Of a stretch of 36,624 nucleotides of DNA, positions 7,628 through 15,848 are shown piece after piece. Under the pieces are notes generated by a model. The model searched no databases. It saw nothing but the letters and a program-made list of their open reading frames with translations, and was not told where the DNA came from. The position numbers were made by a program, and so were the translations under genes. How positions within the stretch are numbered: the stretch's first letter is position 1; each line of letters begins with the position of its first letter. Origin of the DNA: Acetobacteraceae bacterium (GTDB lineage Bacteria; Pseudomonadota; Alphaproteobacteria; Acetobacterales; Acetobacteraceae); contig JANYCX010000157.1 in NCBI GenBank assembly GCA_025360065.1, positions 1 through 36,624 on the forward strand. The letters run 5' to 3'.

Positions 7628-8887
7628 CTAAGAAACCTCAACATTCTCACAAATCCCATCCCCCCGCAGCAACCAGGTCTGAATGCCGTTGTTATGATAA
7701 ATCGAATTCACCCCGCGTATCTTGCGAAGGTCGTTCTTGCTGGGTTGCAAATACCCGGTGCTGTCCTGCGCCCGTGATTGCAGCAGCATTTCCTGCCCGT
7801 TCCAGTCGATATCGGCATAAAACCGCACCAGTGCCAAGGACTGCACCGGCCCGTCGATCCGCGCCGCCTGCCAGTTGCGCCCGCCATCGAGCGAGACATC
7901 CACCCGTGTAACGCTGCCGCGCCCCGACCAGGCAATGCCGCTGATCACCATCTGGCCCTTGGGCGAGGCTGCGGTTTGCGGGCTGGGGCTGGTGATCACC
8001 GATTTGGCGTCCATCACGAAGGTGGATCGGCGCGCCCGGCCATCGGCCAGCAGGTCGGTGTATTTCGAGGTTTCTTCACGGGTTTCCCAAGGTGCGTCGC
8101 CGATCTTGAGTCGCCGCAGCCACTTTACCCACATGTTGCCCTGCCAACCCGGCACCACCAGGCGCAGCGGGTAGCCCTGTTCCGGCCGCAGCGCCTCGCC
8201 GTTCATTGCAAAGGCGAGCATGCAATCATCCATCGCCTTGGCAAGCGGGATTGACCGATTAAGGCCGGCTGCATCGGCGCCCTCGGCCATCACCCATTTT
8301 GCCCGTGGATCAATGCCGAGCGCTTCGAACACGGATCGCAAACTCACCCCGGTATATTGCACGTTGTGGATCATGCCGTGGGTGAATTGCGCGCCGTTCA
8401 ACTGCGCGCCGCGCCATTCCATACCGGAATTGGCCGCACATTCGAGAAAGTAGATGCGGTTGCTGCGCGGCAGGCGTTTCAAATCCTGCATCGTCAGCAC
8501 CACGGGCTTGGCCACCATGCCGTGGATCATCAGCCGATGCTGATCCGGATCGACCGCGGCCACCCCGCTATGATGGCGCTCGAAACACAGCCCGTTCGGG
8601 GTGATGGTGCCGTCGAGCGCATGGATCGGGGTGAAGTTGACCGAGCTTTGCTGGCCCGCGGTCAGCCATTCGACATCGCGGCGGATGACGTGCTTCTCGA
8701 ACGGGGACGGCACGCCGTAGGGATGGGCCTGCACGCCGTCGCCCAGACTCTGGCTCCAGTCCGGCAGGGTGGTGATCGCGGGATCTGGGGTGGCAGCGGT
8801 CGCGGGCATCGCAAATGTGGTTGCGGCCGCAGCCACCAGTGCCCGCCGGCCAAGCCGATGCCGGTCAGGTGGTGATGAGTTTGACAT
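7628..8887 (-). CDS. soxC: Sulfane/sulfite dehydrogenase molybdopterin subunit SoxC
   Basis: A 419-residue sulfite-oxidase-family protein. Residues 13-31 form a Tat signal (GRRALVAAAATTFAMPATAA), as expected for a molybdenum enzyme exported folded. The catalytic cysteine is Cys150 in FLECAANSG, preceded by RIYFLE; LRLVVPGWQGNMWVKWLRRL and YPLRLV match the molybdopterin and dimerisation regions of SoxC/SUOX proteins, with the Mo-co dimerisation domain in the last 120 residues (VSLDGGRNWQAA). In the Sox multienzyme cycle SoxCD oxidises the sulfane sulfur bound to SoxY. The frame is open to 9181, but the start at 8887 fits the signal peptide and overlaps soxB by 23 nt. Confidence 0.93.
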   Translation of the reverse strand: MSNSSPPDRHRLGRRALVAAAATTFAMPATAATPDPAITTLPDWSQSLGDGVQAHPYGVPSPFEKHVIRRDVEWLTAGQQSSVNFTPIHALDGTITPNGLCFERHHSGVAAVDPDQHRLMIHGMVAKPVVLTMQDLKRLPRSNRIYFLECAANSGMEWRGAQLNGAQFTHGMIHNVQYTGVSLRSVFEALGIDPRAKWVMAEGADAAGLNRSIPLAKAMDDCMLAFAMNGEALRPEQGYPLRLVVPGWQGNMWVKWLRRLKIGDAPWETREETSKYTDLLADGRARRSTFVMDAKSVITSPSPQTAASPKGQMVISGIAWSGRGSVTRVDVSLDGGRNWQAARIDGPVQSLALVRFYADIDWNGQEMLLQSRAQDSTGYLQPSKNDLRKIRGVNSIYHNNGIQTWLLRGDGICENVEVS

Positions 8888-10541
8888 TGGATTGATCCCT
8901 GGGGCGCACTTCAGGATGGTTACGCAAATGGGCACCGACCACGTCCCAGATTGGCGGACCCTCGGTTGCCTGGTTGATGCTGGCCCAGCCTGCGACGCGG
9001 TAAAGACGGGCGGCATCAATCGCTGTCCCGGTGCGCAGCAGCACCATGTCCGAAATGCGCCTGCCGATCGCCGCGTTGGGATTGAGCGTGTAGCCAACCC
9101 CGCCGACCCGGACCATGTCGCCGCCTTGCTGGTAATAGGGATCGGGGTTGAACAGATTATCGGCAACGTCTTCCAGCACATCGCGCAATTGCGCGCCGGT
9201 CAAGACGGCGCGATAGCTGGCCGGATAGGTAATCGCAGTGGCGTTATAGACGTCGTCAGCCGTAATGTCCTGGCCCGGCAGCAGGCTGGGCCCCCAGCGG
9301 AAACCCGGCGACAGTGCAATTTCGGCGTCCCGTTCGGCGAGCATCGCATCGCAGATCAGATCGTCGAAGCTGCCATGGGCGTTGCCGCGCCGATACAACA
9401 GTCCCTGGGTGCGGCCGAGCACCTTGGACAGACCGGCAGTGTAGGGCGCGCGCTGTTTGGCGATCTCGGCCGCCATTGCCGGATCGGGGGTGATAGCGTC
9501 AGCGAAAACCGGGATTAGCTTGTAGCGCCAGCCGGCAACCTTGCCGCCCCGCACATCGAGATCAATCCGGCTGAGGAACTTACCGTTGCAGCCCGAGGCG
9601 ACCAGGATGGTGCTGCCGATCAGTTCCGGGCGGGGCATTGCATCATGGGTGTGGCCGGACAGGATGACATCGATCCCGCCAACCCGGACCGCGAGTTTGC
9701 GATCGACATCGTAGCCGTTATGCGACAGCAACACGACCACCGCCGCGCCGTCGGCCCGCGCGGCGGCGACGTTGGCGCGCAGCAATTCCTCCTGGATGCC
9801 GAAATTCCAGTCCGGCATCATCCAGCGCGGATTGGCAATCGGGGTGAAGGGGAAGGCCTGCCCGATAATGGCGATGTTCACCCCGCCGCGGGTGATCATG
9901 CGGCTGGCGGGAAAGACCGGTTCTTTCCACTCGTCGAGAATATTACTGGCAAGAAACGGAAAATCCTGCGCCTTGGCAAGTTCGAGAACCCGGTCCTGGC
10001 CATAGGTGAATTCGAAATGGCCAACCATCGCATCGGGTTTGAGCCGCGCCATGCAGGCGACCATGTCGGCGCCCTTGGTTTGCAGCGAGGTCCAACTGCC
10101 CTGCCAGGTGTCACCGCCATCGAGCAGCGCCACCCGGTCGGCGCCGCGTTCGGCGCGGATGGCGTTGACCAGCGTTGCGATGCGGTCAAGCCCACCCATG
10201 CGGCCATATTCGCGGGCGAGCGCCACGAAATCGTCACTGGTCAGCGCGAAGGCATCGGGGGAGCCATCGGCGATGGCAAAAAATTTGCGGAAGGCGGCAT
10301 CGCTTAAATGCGGCGGACGCCCATGTGCCTCGCCAACGCCGATATTCACCGAAGGCTCGCGGAAATTCATCGGCAGCAACTGGGCGTGCAAATCGGTGAC
10401 ATGGAGCAGGGTCACCTGGCCGAGCGGAGAAAATTCCAGCAGTTTATCCTGGGTGATGGATTGCGCCGCTGCGGCGCGGCGCACCGGCCCAACCGCGGCA
10501 AGGGCGGCGCTGGCGGCAAGCAAATCCCGCCGGGTAATCAC
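8865..10541 (-). CDS. soxB: Thiosulfohydrolase SoxB
   Basis: A 558-residue SoxB, the usual length. A Tat signal (ITRRDLLAASAALAAVG) leads into a 5'-nucleotidase-type metallophosphoesterase domain with metal ligands in HVTDLHAQ (Asp50, His52), LLDGGDTWQGS (about 139-149), GHFEFTYG (174-181), LSHNGYDVD and SGHTHDAMP, followed by the C-terminal 5'-nucleotidase domain from about residue 360. The GH(W/F)EFTYG motif in place of GNHEFD is a SoxB hallmark. It hydrolyses sulfate from SoxY-bound thiosulfonate using two manganese ions in the periplasm. The start is GTG and overlaps the soxZ stop as GTGA; the 3' end overlaps soxC. Confidence 0.96.
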   Translation of the reverse strand: MITRRDLLAASAALAAVGPVRRAAAAQSITQDKLLEFSPLGQVTLLHVTDLHAQLLPMNFREPSVNIGVGEAHGRPPHLSDAAFRKFFAIADGSPDAFALTSDDFVALAREYGRMGGLDRIATLVNAIRAERGADRVALLDGGDTWQGSWTSLQTKGADMVACMARLKPDAMVGHFEFTYGQDRVLELAKAQDFPFLASNILDEWKEPVFPASRMITRGGVNIAIIGQAFPFTPIANPRWMMPDWNFGIQEELLRANVAAARADGAAVVVLLSHNGYDVDRKLAVRVGGIDVILSGHTHDAMPRPELIGSTILVASGCNGKFLSRIDLDVRGGKVAGWRYKLIPVFADAITPDPAMAAEIAKQRAPYTAGLSKVLGRTQGLLYRRGNAHGSFDDLICDAMLAERDAEIALSPGFRWGPSLLPGQDITADDVYNATAITYPASYRAVLTGAQLRDVLEDVADNLFNPDPYYQQGGDMVRVGGVGYTLNPNAAIGRRISDMVLLRTGTAIDAARLYRVAGWASINQATEGPPIWDVVGAHLRNHPEVRPRDQSNVKLITT

Positions 10542-10864
10542 GCGACCGTAATCTTGGCCGTGGTTTTGGTCACCGTGCCGTCATCATCGGTCCAGGCGAA
10601 TTCAAACGTTCCGCTTTCCTCGACCCTGGCAAAAAAAGATTGATAGGGGTTGGCCGAAACCGACGGGTTCCAATCAGCGCTGAACACCGGGCGGCCGTTG
10701 AACTGGGCCTCAAATAATTTAATGATTTTGCGCGGCACCACGACGCCTGCGGAATCGCGGCGTTGCCCGGATTCCATGTCGTGACTGATCAGCGTCTTGA
10801 TCTCGATGATATCGCCCTTCTTGGCGATCGCCGGGAGTCGCACGCGCGGGGTGGCAATGGCCAT
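10538..10864 (-). CDS. soxZ: Sulfur carrier complex subunit SoxZ
   Basis: A 108-residue SoxZ, normal length. It is an immunoglobulin-like partner of SoxY; landmarks are RVRLPAIAKKGDIIEIKTLI, SHDMESGQRRD and the FEFAWTDDDGTV strand near the C-terminus. SoxYZ carries the sulfur intermediates as covalent adducts. It has no signal peptide and is presumably exported with SoxY through the Tat pathway, as known for this complex. It lies 16 nt after soxY and overlaps soxB by GTGA. Confidence 0.95.
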   Translation of the reverse strand: MAIATPRVRLPAIAKKGDIIEIKTLISHDMESGQRRDSAGVVVPRKIIKLFEAQFNGRPVFSADWNPSVSANPYQSFFARVEESGTFEFAWTDDDGTVTKTTAKITVA

Positions 10865-10880
10865 GGTTCAGGTCCCTCAA

Positions 10881-11336
10881 TCAGCCGCCGCATCCGCCGA
10901 TGGTGACCTTCACCTCGGCTTTGGCGATCAGCACGTCGTTGTTGGAAAGCTCGGCGATGGCAATGATGTCCTGGGTCTGGGCCAGGCGCATCCGCATCGA
11001 TGTCGCCGCCCGCCCTGACGCGGGGGTAAAGCGAAATGACGCCACCAATGGCACAGGGTTCTCAGGGGCAATCAGATGGATGGCGCGGACATAATCGGTT
11101 GCTGTCATCGGGCTCGCGACTGACAGATTGACCGGCACCACCAAGCCGTTTTCGGCGATCGATGGCACATCCAACGTCAGCCCTGTGGTTTTGGCGGTGC
11201 GGCCTGCCAGAATGCGGTTGATGTCAGCGTCGGCTGCGGCCGCACGGGCAGGGCGCCCGACCATCTGGCCAAGTGCTACAACCGCCCCGCCAACGACCAG
11301 CACCTGGCGTCGTGAAATCAACCTTTCGTCGCCCAT
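10881..11336 (-). CDS. soxY: Sulfur carrier protein SoxY
   Basis: A 151-residue SoxY ending in the carrier motif GGCGG, whose cysteine is covalently loaded with thiosulfate by SoxXA. The N-terminal SRRQVLVVGGAVVALG is a Tat signal. The middle contains the SoxY fold with PENPVPLVASFRFTPASG and AELSNNDVLIAKAEVKVTIGG. The frame opens at 11387, but ATG 11336 is chosen: AGGGGA lies about 8 nt upstream and the Tat motif then sits at the right distance. It heads the minus-strand soxYZBCD operon, diverging from soxA; a promoter with a TTCGAA centre lies at 11388-11416. Confidence 0.94.
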   Translation of the reverse strand: MGDERLISRRQVLVVGGAVVALGQMVGRPARAAAADADINRILAGRTAKTTGLTLDVPSIAENGLVVPVNLSVASPMTATDYVRAIHLIAPENPVPLVASFRFTPASGRAATSMRMRLAQTQDIIAIAELSNNDVLIAKAEVKVTIGGCGG

Positions 11337-11387
11337 CCGGCGTCCCCTAAAAAACTCTGGCGCTGTCTCATCCAATACCGCGAACAC

Positions 11388-11416
11388 ATATTGATTTTCG
11401 AATGCGACAATGTAAA
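11388..11416 (-). promoter_or_regulatory. soxY promoter with candidate SoxR/BigR-type operator
   Basis: On the minus strand TTTACA (11416-11411) and CAATAT (11393-11388) are spaced 17 nt, and a TTCGAA palindrome (11397-11402) within ATTCGAAAAT sits between them. The region separates divergent soxY and soxA, so one operator could control both. A very similar arrangement (TTGTAA, 16 nt, TATGAA, with CATTTCGAATAT between) lies upstream of the TauE-like gene at 14078-14105. The ArsR-family repressor encoded at 12906-13250 is the obvious candidate to bind here. This is inference from position and similarity; the -10 match is weak. Confidence 0.45.
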
Positions 11417-11473
11417 GCTGATTTTTATGGTCGCAGCTGCAATCGGCATGTGCCGAGTCGGGGGGGAACGATC

Positions 11474-12298
11474 TTGTCGAAATTACTGCGGATATTTGTG
11501 CTGTGTCTGCTGTTCCCAGCGGCGAGCCTGCGCGCCCAACCGGCCCCCGAACTCGACCTCGACAAGGAGTTGGATCGTTATCGGGCGATGATCAACGATC
11601 CGATGGCCAATCCGGGCTACCTCGCGGTGGATCGTGGGGAATTACTTTGGAGCCTGTCGCGGGGCAGCAAGAATGTTTCGCTCGAAACATGCGATCTCGG
11701 CGCGGGTTCAGGGGTGCTGGATGGCGTTGCCGCTGGTTTGCCGCGCTATTTCGCCGACACTGATCAGGTCATGGACCTTGAACAGCGCCTGCTGCACTGC
11801 ATGCGGGGACTGCAAGGGCTCGATACCAAGGATGTCGTGGCGCGCCGCTTTGGCAGCCCTGGCAAGACCAGCGACATGGAAGACCTTGTCGCTTTCATCA
11901 GCAACAAGTCGCTCGGCATGAAATATCAGGCATCCTTGTCGCATCCGAAGGAACGCGACATGGCGCTGATCGGCGAGGCGATGTTTTATCGTCGGTCGGC
12001 GATCAATGATTTTTCCTGCGCCACCTGCCACGGCGATGATGGCCGGCGCATTCGGTTGCAATCTTTGCCCGATCTCAGCAAGCCGGGCGATACCGCGCGG
12101 GAGGTGATCGGCACCTGGCCGGCCTATCGCGTGTCGCAAAGTCAGACCCGGACCATGCAGCACCGGCTATGGGACTGCTTTCGCCAGATGCGGATGCCGG
12201 CACCTGATTATGCGTCGGAAGGTTTGACTGCGTTGACGATGTACCTCGCCAAGCTCGGCGATGGTGCAACGATGAACGTTCCCTCGATCAAACGGTGA
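11474..12298 (+). CDS. soxA: Sulfur oxidation c-type cytochrome SoxA (monoheme form)
   Basis: A 274-residue SoxA when started at TTG 11474, where a signal peptide begins ([20 protein letters not shown]) and a GGGGGG(A)A purine run lies just upstream; the frame is open further to 11402 but without signal-like sequence. SoxA with SoxX attaches thiosulfate to SoxY. The C-terminal heme motif is CATCH (182-186), and Cys235 in [10 protein letters not shown] is the conserved cysteine ligand of the active-site heme. The N-terminal heme of diheme SoxA is missing; Cys73 (LETCDLG) and Cys109 ([10 protein letters not shown]) remain and probably form a disulfide, as known for monoheme SoxA proteins. It diverges from soxY and overlaps soxX by GTGA. 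Confidence 0.92.
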   Translation: MSKLLRIFVLCLLFPAASLRAQPAPELDLDKELDRYRAMINDPMANPGYLAVDRGELLWSLSRGSKNVSLETCDLGAGSGVLDGVAAGLPRYFADTDQVMDLEQRLLHCMRGLQGLDTKDVVARRFGSPGKTSDMEDLVAFISNKSLGMKYQASLSHPKERDMALIGEAMFYRRSAINDFSCATCHGDDGRRIRLQSLPDLSKPGDTAREVIGTWPAYRVSQSQTRTMQHRLWDCFRQMRMPAPDYASEGLTALTMYLAKLGDGATMNVPSIKR

Positions 12299-12909
12299 GC
12301 ACCTTGCGCGGCATCCTGCTTTTGACCTTGCTGTTGGCCCAGCCGGCCTTCGCCCAAACCCCCGATCCAGCGCGGGTTGAAGCGGTCGTGGCGGCAAGCT
12401 TTGCCTCAGCGCCCGAGGCATGGAAGGCGCGGGTATCGCAGGACCGGATGCAACAAATATGCAGCCTGACCCGCAATCAGCCCGACGCGGCCCAGGCCGC
12501 CGAGATTGCCAGCACCGCAAAGGCCAGCGTGGTGATGCCGCCGGATGCCGCGCTGAAGGGTGATTGGCGAAGTGGCGAGAAGATTGCCCAGAATGGCCAG
12601 GGCGGCCAGTTTTCCGATGGCCCCAACACCATCAGTGGTGGCAATTGCTATGCCTGCCATCAGATGGCGTTGTCCGAGATCAGCTATGGCACATTGGGGC
12701 CGAGCCTGTCTGGCTATGGCAAGCTGCGTAACTTCACGACTGAGGCCATTCGGGCGGCCTACACCAAGGTGTTCAACCCGCATGTCACGCTGGCGTGCTC
12801 GTCCATGCCACGCTTTGGCCTCAACAAAGTGCTGAGCGGCCAGCAGATCAGCGACGTGGTGGCCTATTTGTTCGACCCCGCCTCGCCAGTGAATGCCGAG
12901 TTCAAGTGA
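12295..12909 (+). CDS. soxX: Sulfur oxidation c-type cytochrome SoxX
   Basis: A 204-residue monoheme cytochrome with a signal peptide ([20 protein letters not shown]). The heme site is CYACH (118-122) and Met171 in CSSMPRFG is the likely axial ligand, matching SoxX. Residues 30-90 form an N-terminal extension with a further cysteine ([10 protein letters not shown], residue 56) found in the longer type of SoxX. It heterodimerises with SoxA in the periplasm. Start is GTG overlapping the soxA stop; the stop overlaps the regulator start at 12906, also as GTGA, so the three genes are translationally coupled. Confidence 0.93.
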   Translation: MSTLRGILLLTLLLAQPAFAQTPDPARVEAVVAASFASAPEAWKARVSQDRMQQICSLTRNQPDAAQAAEIASTAKASVVMPPDAALKGDWRSGEKIAQNGQGGQFSDGPNTISGGNCYACHQMALSEISYGTLGPSLSGYGKLRNFTTEAIRAAYTKVFNPHVTLACSSMPRFGLNKVLSGQQISDVVAYLFDPASPVNAEFK

Positions 12910-13250
12910 ACGCACCGATCGGCGCAGCGGGTGTTGATCCTGCGCTTCTGAGCGCCTTGCGACACAAAGCCGGGGCGGCGAGCGTGTTGCTCAAGGCGCT
13001 CGGCCATCCGAACCGGCTGCTGCTGCTGTGTCTGCTGGTCGAGCAGGAACGGTCGGTTGGCGAGCTTGAGGGGTTGCTCGGCCTGCGCCAGGCCAATGTC
13101 TCGCAACAACTGGCCAAACTGCGTGCCGAGGGGTTGGTTGGCGCACGGCGCGATGGCAAGTCGGTCACCTACTTTATTGCGGACCCTGCGGCGCGGCGCA
13201 TTTTGATGGTGCTGTACGACATTTACTGTGGACCGGAGAGTTCGGGGTAA
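12906..13250 (+). CDS. ArsR-family sulfur-responsive repressor (SoxR/BigR/SqrR-like)
   Basis: A 114-residue winged-helix protein if started at GTG 12906, which overlaps the soxX stop as GTGA; the longer frame from 12795 lies inside soxX and is rejected. The fold matches ArsR: ALGHPNRLLLLCLLVEQ, then the recognition helix QANVSQQLAKLRAEGLV and the wing RRDGKSVTYFI. Cys42 and Cys108 are present; in BigR, SqrR and SoxR the equivalent pair forms a di- or tetrasulfide with reactive sulfur species and releases DNA. Encoded in the sox operon, it probably represses soxYZBCD, soxAX and the adjacent TauE-like gene. Which subfamily name fits best cannot be decided here. Confidence 0.88.
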   Translation: MNAPIGAAGVDPALLSALRHKAGAASVLLKALGHPNRLLLLCLLVEQERSVGELEGLLGLRQANVSQQLAKLRAEGLVGARRDGKSVTYFIADPAARRILMVLYDIYCGPESSG

Positions 13251-13251
13251 C

Positions 13252-13277
13252 GCGTCATTTCTTCCCAGCAATGACGC
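13252..13277. terminator. Bidirectional hairpin between convergent genes
   Basis: Perfect 8-bp inverted repeat GCGTCATT / AATGACGC with a 10-nt loop, filling the gap between the ArsR-type gene (plus) and the TauE-like gene (minus). There is only a short T run, so termination strength is uncertain. The arm sequence resembles the ends of the CGTCATTGC palindrome at 7447-7530. Confidence 0.55.
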
Positions 13278-14045
13278 TTAACGCGATAGAGTGCGCCAGA
13301 CCATGTATGCCGCAACAGCCAAAATCACACCGGCGAAAACCTGATTGAGGGTGTTTTTACGCGCGGCAAGATGAACCGCCAAGCGTAAGCCGATCTGCCC
13401 CCCCACCAACCCGCCGGCGATATACTCACCGGCCACCACCCAATCCACCAGCCCCGATAATGCGTAATTGGCAGCCGTGGTGAGGCCGAATGCGCCGACC
13501 GCCAGTAACGATGTGCCGATCGCATGGATCAGTTTCATCCGCGTTGCCATCACCAGGCCCGGAACGATCAGAAAGCCGCCGCCGATGCCAAAAAATCCGG
13601 CGAGCATGCCCACGCCAAGCCCGGTGCCGCCGACACCGAGGGTGTTGCGCAGGCTTGGTGCGCTGGCGAGGGCGCTGATTTGATTTTGCGTGCGCAGCAT
13701 CAGCAGCGCCACCGCGATCATCAATCCGGCGAACGCCAACAGCAGATTCTGCCCATCCACCAGCTTGCCGATAGTCGAGCCGACATAGGCCCCGCCCACC
13801 CCGGTTGCGGCAAATACCGCGCCGATTTTCCAGCGCACATGCCCAACCCGGGCGTGATGGGCGAGGTTGATGAACGCGTTAACCGATACCGCCAGCGCCC
13901 CGGTGCCGATCGCCAGATGCGGGTTCTTCATGCCGACAACATAGAGCATCAGCGGCGTTGCCAGGATCGAGCCGCCACCGCCGATCAACGCCAGAATGAA
14001 GCCGACCAGCGAACCACTGATTACCGCAAGCCCGTGCGACAGCAT
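13278..14045 (-). CDS. TauE/SafE-family anion exporter (sulfite/sulfonate type)
   Basis: A 255-residue membrane protein with about eight hydrophobic segments in two similar halves. The family markers are GFILALIGGGGSILATPLM in the first half and GMLAGFFGIGGGFLIVPGLV in the second, plus the NAFINLAHH segment. TauE/SafE proteins export sulfite or related anions, or import thiosulfate in some cases. Position at the end of the sox island, convergent with the persulfide-sensor-like regulator, and a promoter closely resembling that of soxY suggest export of sulfite produced by sulfur oxidation. Members of this family are also found in BigR-controlled operons. GGGAG lies about 8 nt upstream of the ATG at 14045. 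Confidence 0.88.
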   Translation of the reverse strand: MLSHGLAVISGSLVGFILALIGGGGSILATPLMLYVVGMKNPHLAIGTGALAVSVNAFINLAHHARVGHVRWKIGAVFAATGVGGAYVGSTIGKLVDGQNLLLAFAGLMIAVALLMLRTQNQISALASAPSLRNTLGVGGTGLGVGMLAGFFGIGGGFLIVPGLVMATRMKLIHAIGTSLLAVGAFGLTTAANYALSGLVDWVVAGEYIAGGLVGGQIGLRLAVHLAARKNTLNQVFAGVILAVAAYMVWRTLSR

Positions 14046-14077
14046 TGGCGACTCCCTTATTTCAGGTCTTACAGGCT

Positions 14078-14105
14078 TTCATATTCGAAATGCCGCATAT
14101 TACAA
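14078..14105 (-). promoter_or_regulatory. Promoter and candidate operator of the TauE-like gene
   Basis: Minus strand TTGTAA (14105-14100), 16 nt, TATGAA (14083-14078), with TTCGAA at 14084-14089 in the spacer, inside CATTTCGAATATG. The spacer sequence and its position relative to the promoter parallel the soxY site at 11388-11416. The predicted start of transcription is about 30 nt upstream of the ATG. Shared control by the ArsR-type regulator is inferred. Confidence 0.45.
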
Positions 14106-14179
14106 AACTATGACGACGACGGTCCTGCCCGCGCAATGGTTGACTTTGAGCGCTGGCGCGGGAAAATAGAAAAAGACGG

Positions 14180-14200
14180 TCGCGTTTTGGCAAAACGCGA
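14180..14200. promoter_or_regulatory. Perfect 21-bp palindrome upstream of ABC operon (candidate operator)
   Basis: Arms TCGCGTTTTG and CAAAACGCGA flank a single central G, ending 42 nt before the ATG of the first SBP gene. A weak sigma-70-like promoter (TTGACT at 14140, GAAAAT at 14162, spacing 16) lies just upstream, so the palindrome would sit downstream of the start of transcription, a usual place for a repressor site. It could instead form an RNA hairpin in the leader. No regulator gene is adjacent. Confidence 0.5.
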
Positions 14201-14242
14201 TATGAACCGCTTCGCCCGCCGCCCTTATCGGAGACAGGTCCC

Positions 14243-15832
14243 ATGACCCAAATCGAATTTCTGCAACAATTGCATCGCGCCGGTCGGATCGGGCGGCGTG
14301 AACTGCTCGGTCGGGTCTCCGCCCTTGGCGTCGGTGCGGCCGTGCTGAACTCGGTCATCGCGTCCGAAGACGCCCATGCCGCCGAAACCCCGCGCAAAGG
14401 CGGCACCATGCGGCTCGGCATTGGTGGCGGCAGCACCACCGATAGCCTTGATCCATCGACCTGGAATGACTCGGTTGCCACCACCGGTGGTTTCGCGTTT
14501 CTTGAGCCACTGGTTGAAACCGGCGTCGGCAACAAGCCCGAACCCGGCCTCGCAGCCAGCTGGGAAGCCAAGGCAGGAGCGACCGAATGGGTGTTCAACC
14601 TGCAGAAGGGCGTCACCTTCCATAACGGCAAGACCTTCAATGCCGATGATGCGGTATTCTCGCTCAACATGCATCGCGGTAAAACCAAGTCCGGTGCCGC
14701 CGGCGCGTTCGCGTCCATTGTCGATGTCAAAAAGACCGGTGAGTACCAGATCACCATCACCCTGAAATCGGGCGATGCGGAATTCCCAATGGTGCTGACC
14801 GACTACCACGCCCGCATGGTGCCGGATGGCACCACCGATTTCTCCAAGGCAACTGGCACCGGCGGCTATACGCTCGCGGGCTATCAGCCTGGGGTGCGGG
14901 TGCAGGGCAAGAAATTCGCCAATTACTGGCGCAAGGACCGTGCCTACATCGATGCCTTCGATCTGACGGTGATCAATGACAGCACCGCCCGGCTCAACGC
15001 GCTGATGTCGGGCCAGGTCGATGCGATCAATCGGGTCGATGCCAAGGTTGCCGGACTGATCAAGTCGAAGAAGGATTACGAACTGATCGTGTCCCCAGGC
15101 GGCTGGCACACGGTTGTTTCGCTGTTGCAGGACAAGGGCGCGCAGTTCGAAAACCACGATCTGCGACTGGCGATGAAATACGGCATCGACCGCGAACAGG
15201 TGGTCAAGACCCTGATGGGCGGTTATGGCAGCGTCGGCATGGATCACCCGATCCCGCGCGGCGATGCCAATTTCAACACGGCCATGAAGCCGGTCGCCTA
15301 CGACCCGGAAAAGGCCAAGTTCCATCTGAAGAAATCCGGTTTCGCCGGCAATATCACCATTCAGTCTTCCGAAGCCGCCTTCAACGGTGCGGTCGACATG
15401 GCGACCCTGTTCCAGGCCAATCTGGCCAAGGCGGGCGTCAAGGTCGATGTGAAGAAGGAGCCCGCCGACGGGTTCTGGAGCAATGTCTGGCTCAAAGGCA
15501 ATTGCGTGGTCAGCTATTGGGCCGGGCGCACCACCGCGACGCAAATGTTGGATGTTGCCTACGGCCCGACCGCGCCGTGGAACGAAAGCCGCTACAAGAA
15601 CCCGAAATTCGCCGGGTTGCTCAATGCCGCGCGTGCCGAACTCGATGCCGGCAAGCGCAAGACGATCCTGTTCGAGGCCCAGGCGCTAATGGCCGATGAT
15701 GTTGCAGCCCTGATCCCGGCTTTCCGCAACAGCCTGGACGCCCATAATTCCAAGGTCGGTGGCCATGTGCCGTCATCGCTGTCGGATATGAACAACTCGG
15801 CGATCACCTTGCGGGGCTGGATGAAAGCCTGA
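14243..15832 (+). CDS. Peptide/opine/nickel-type ABC substrate-binding protein (SBP_bac_5)
   Basis: A 529-residue family 5 extracellular solute-binding protein. The N-terminus has a Tat-like signal with GRRELLGRVSALGVGAAVL and a likely cleavage after SEDAHAAE. Family landmarks are LAASWEAKAGATEWVFNLQKG, VTFHNGKTFNADDAVFSL, the GTGGYTLAGYQPGVRV segment and DLRLAMKYGIDREQVV. It starts the operon that continues with both permeases and the fused ATPase, with GGAGA about 9 nt before the ATG. The ligand is not evident; members bind peptides, opines, glycosides, metal chelates and other small molecules. The phosphonate-ester hydrolase later in the operon makes an organophosphorus ligand possible, but that is inference. 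Confidence 0.9.
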   Translation: MTQIEFLQQLHRAGRIGRRELLGRVSALGVGAAVLNSVIASEDAHAAETPRKGGTMRLGIGGGSTTDSLDPSTWNDSVATTGGFAFLEPLVETGVGNKPEPGLAASWEAKAGATEWVFNLQKGVTFHNGKTFNADDAVFSLNMHRGKTKSGAAGAFASIVDVKKTGEYQITITLKSGDAEFPMVLTDYHARMVPDGTTDFSKATGTGGYTLAGYQPGVRVQGKKFANYWRKDRAYIDAFDLTVINDSTARLNALMSGQVDAINRVDAKVAGLIKSKKDYELIVSPGGWHTVVSLLQDKGAQFENHDLRLAMKYGIDREQVVKTLMGGYGSVGMDHPIPRGDANFNTAMKPVAYDPEKAKFHLKKSGFAGNITIQSSEAAFNGAVDMATLFQANLAKAGVKVDVKKEPADGFWSNVWLKGNCVVSYWAGRTTATQMLDVAYGPTAPWNESRYKNPKFAGLLNAARAELDAGKRKTILFEAQALMADDVAALIPAFRNSLDAHNSKVGGHVPSSLSDMNNSAITLRGWMKA

Positions 15833-15848
15833 ACCGGCGTATCGTCCA

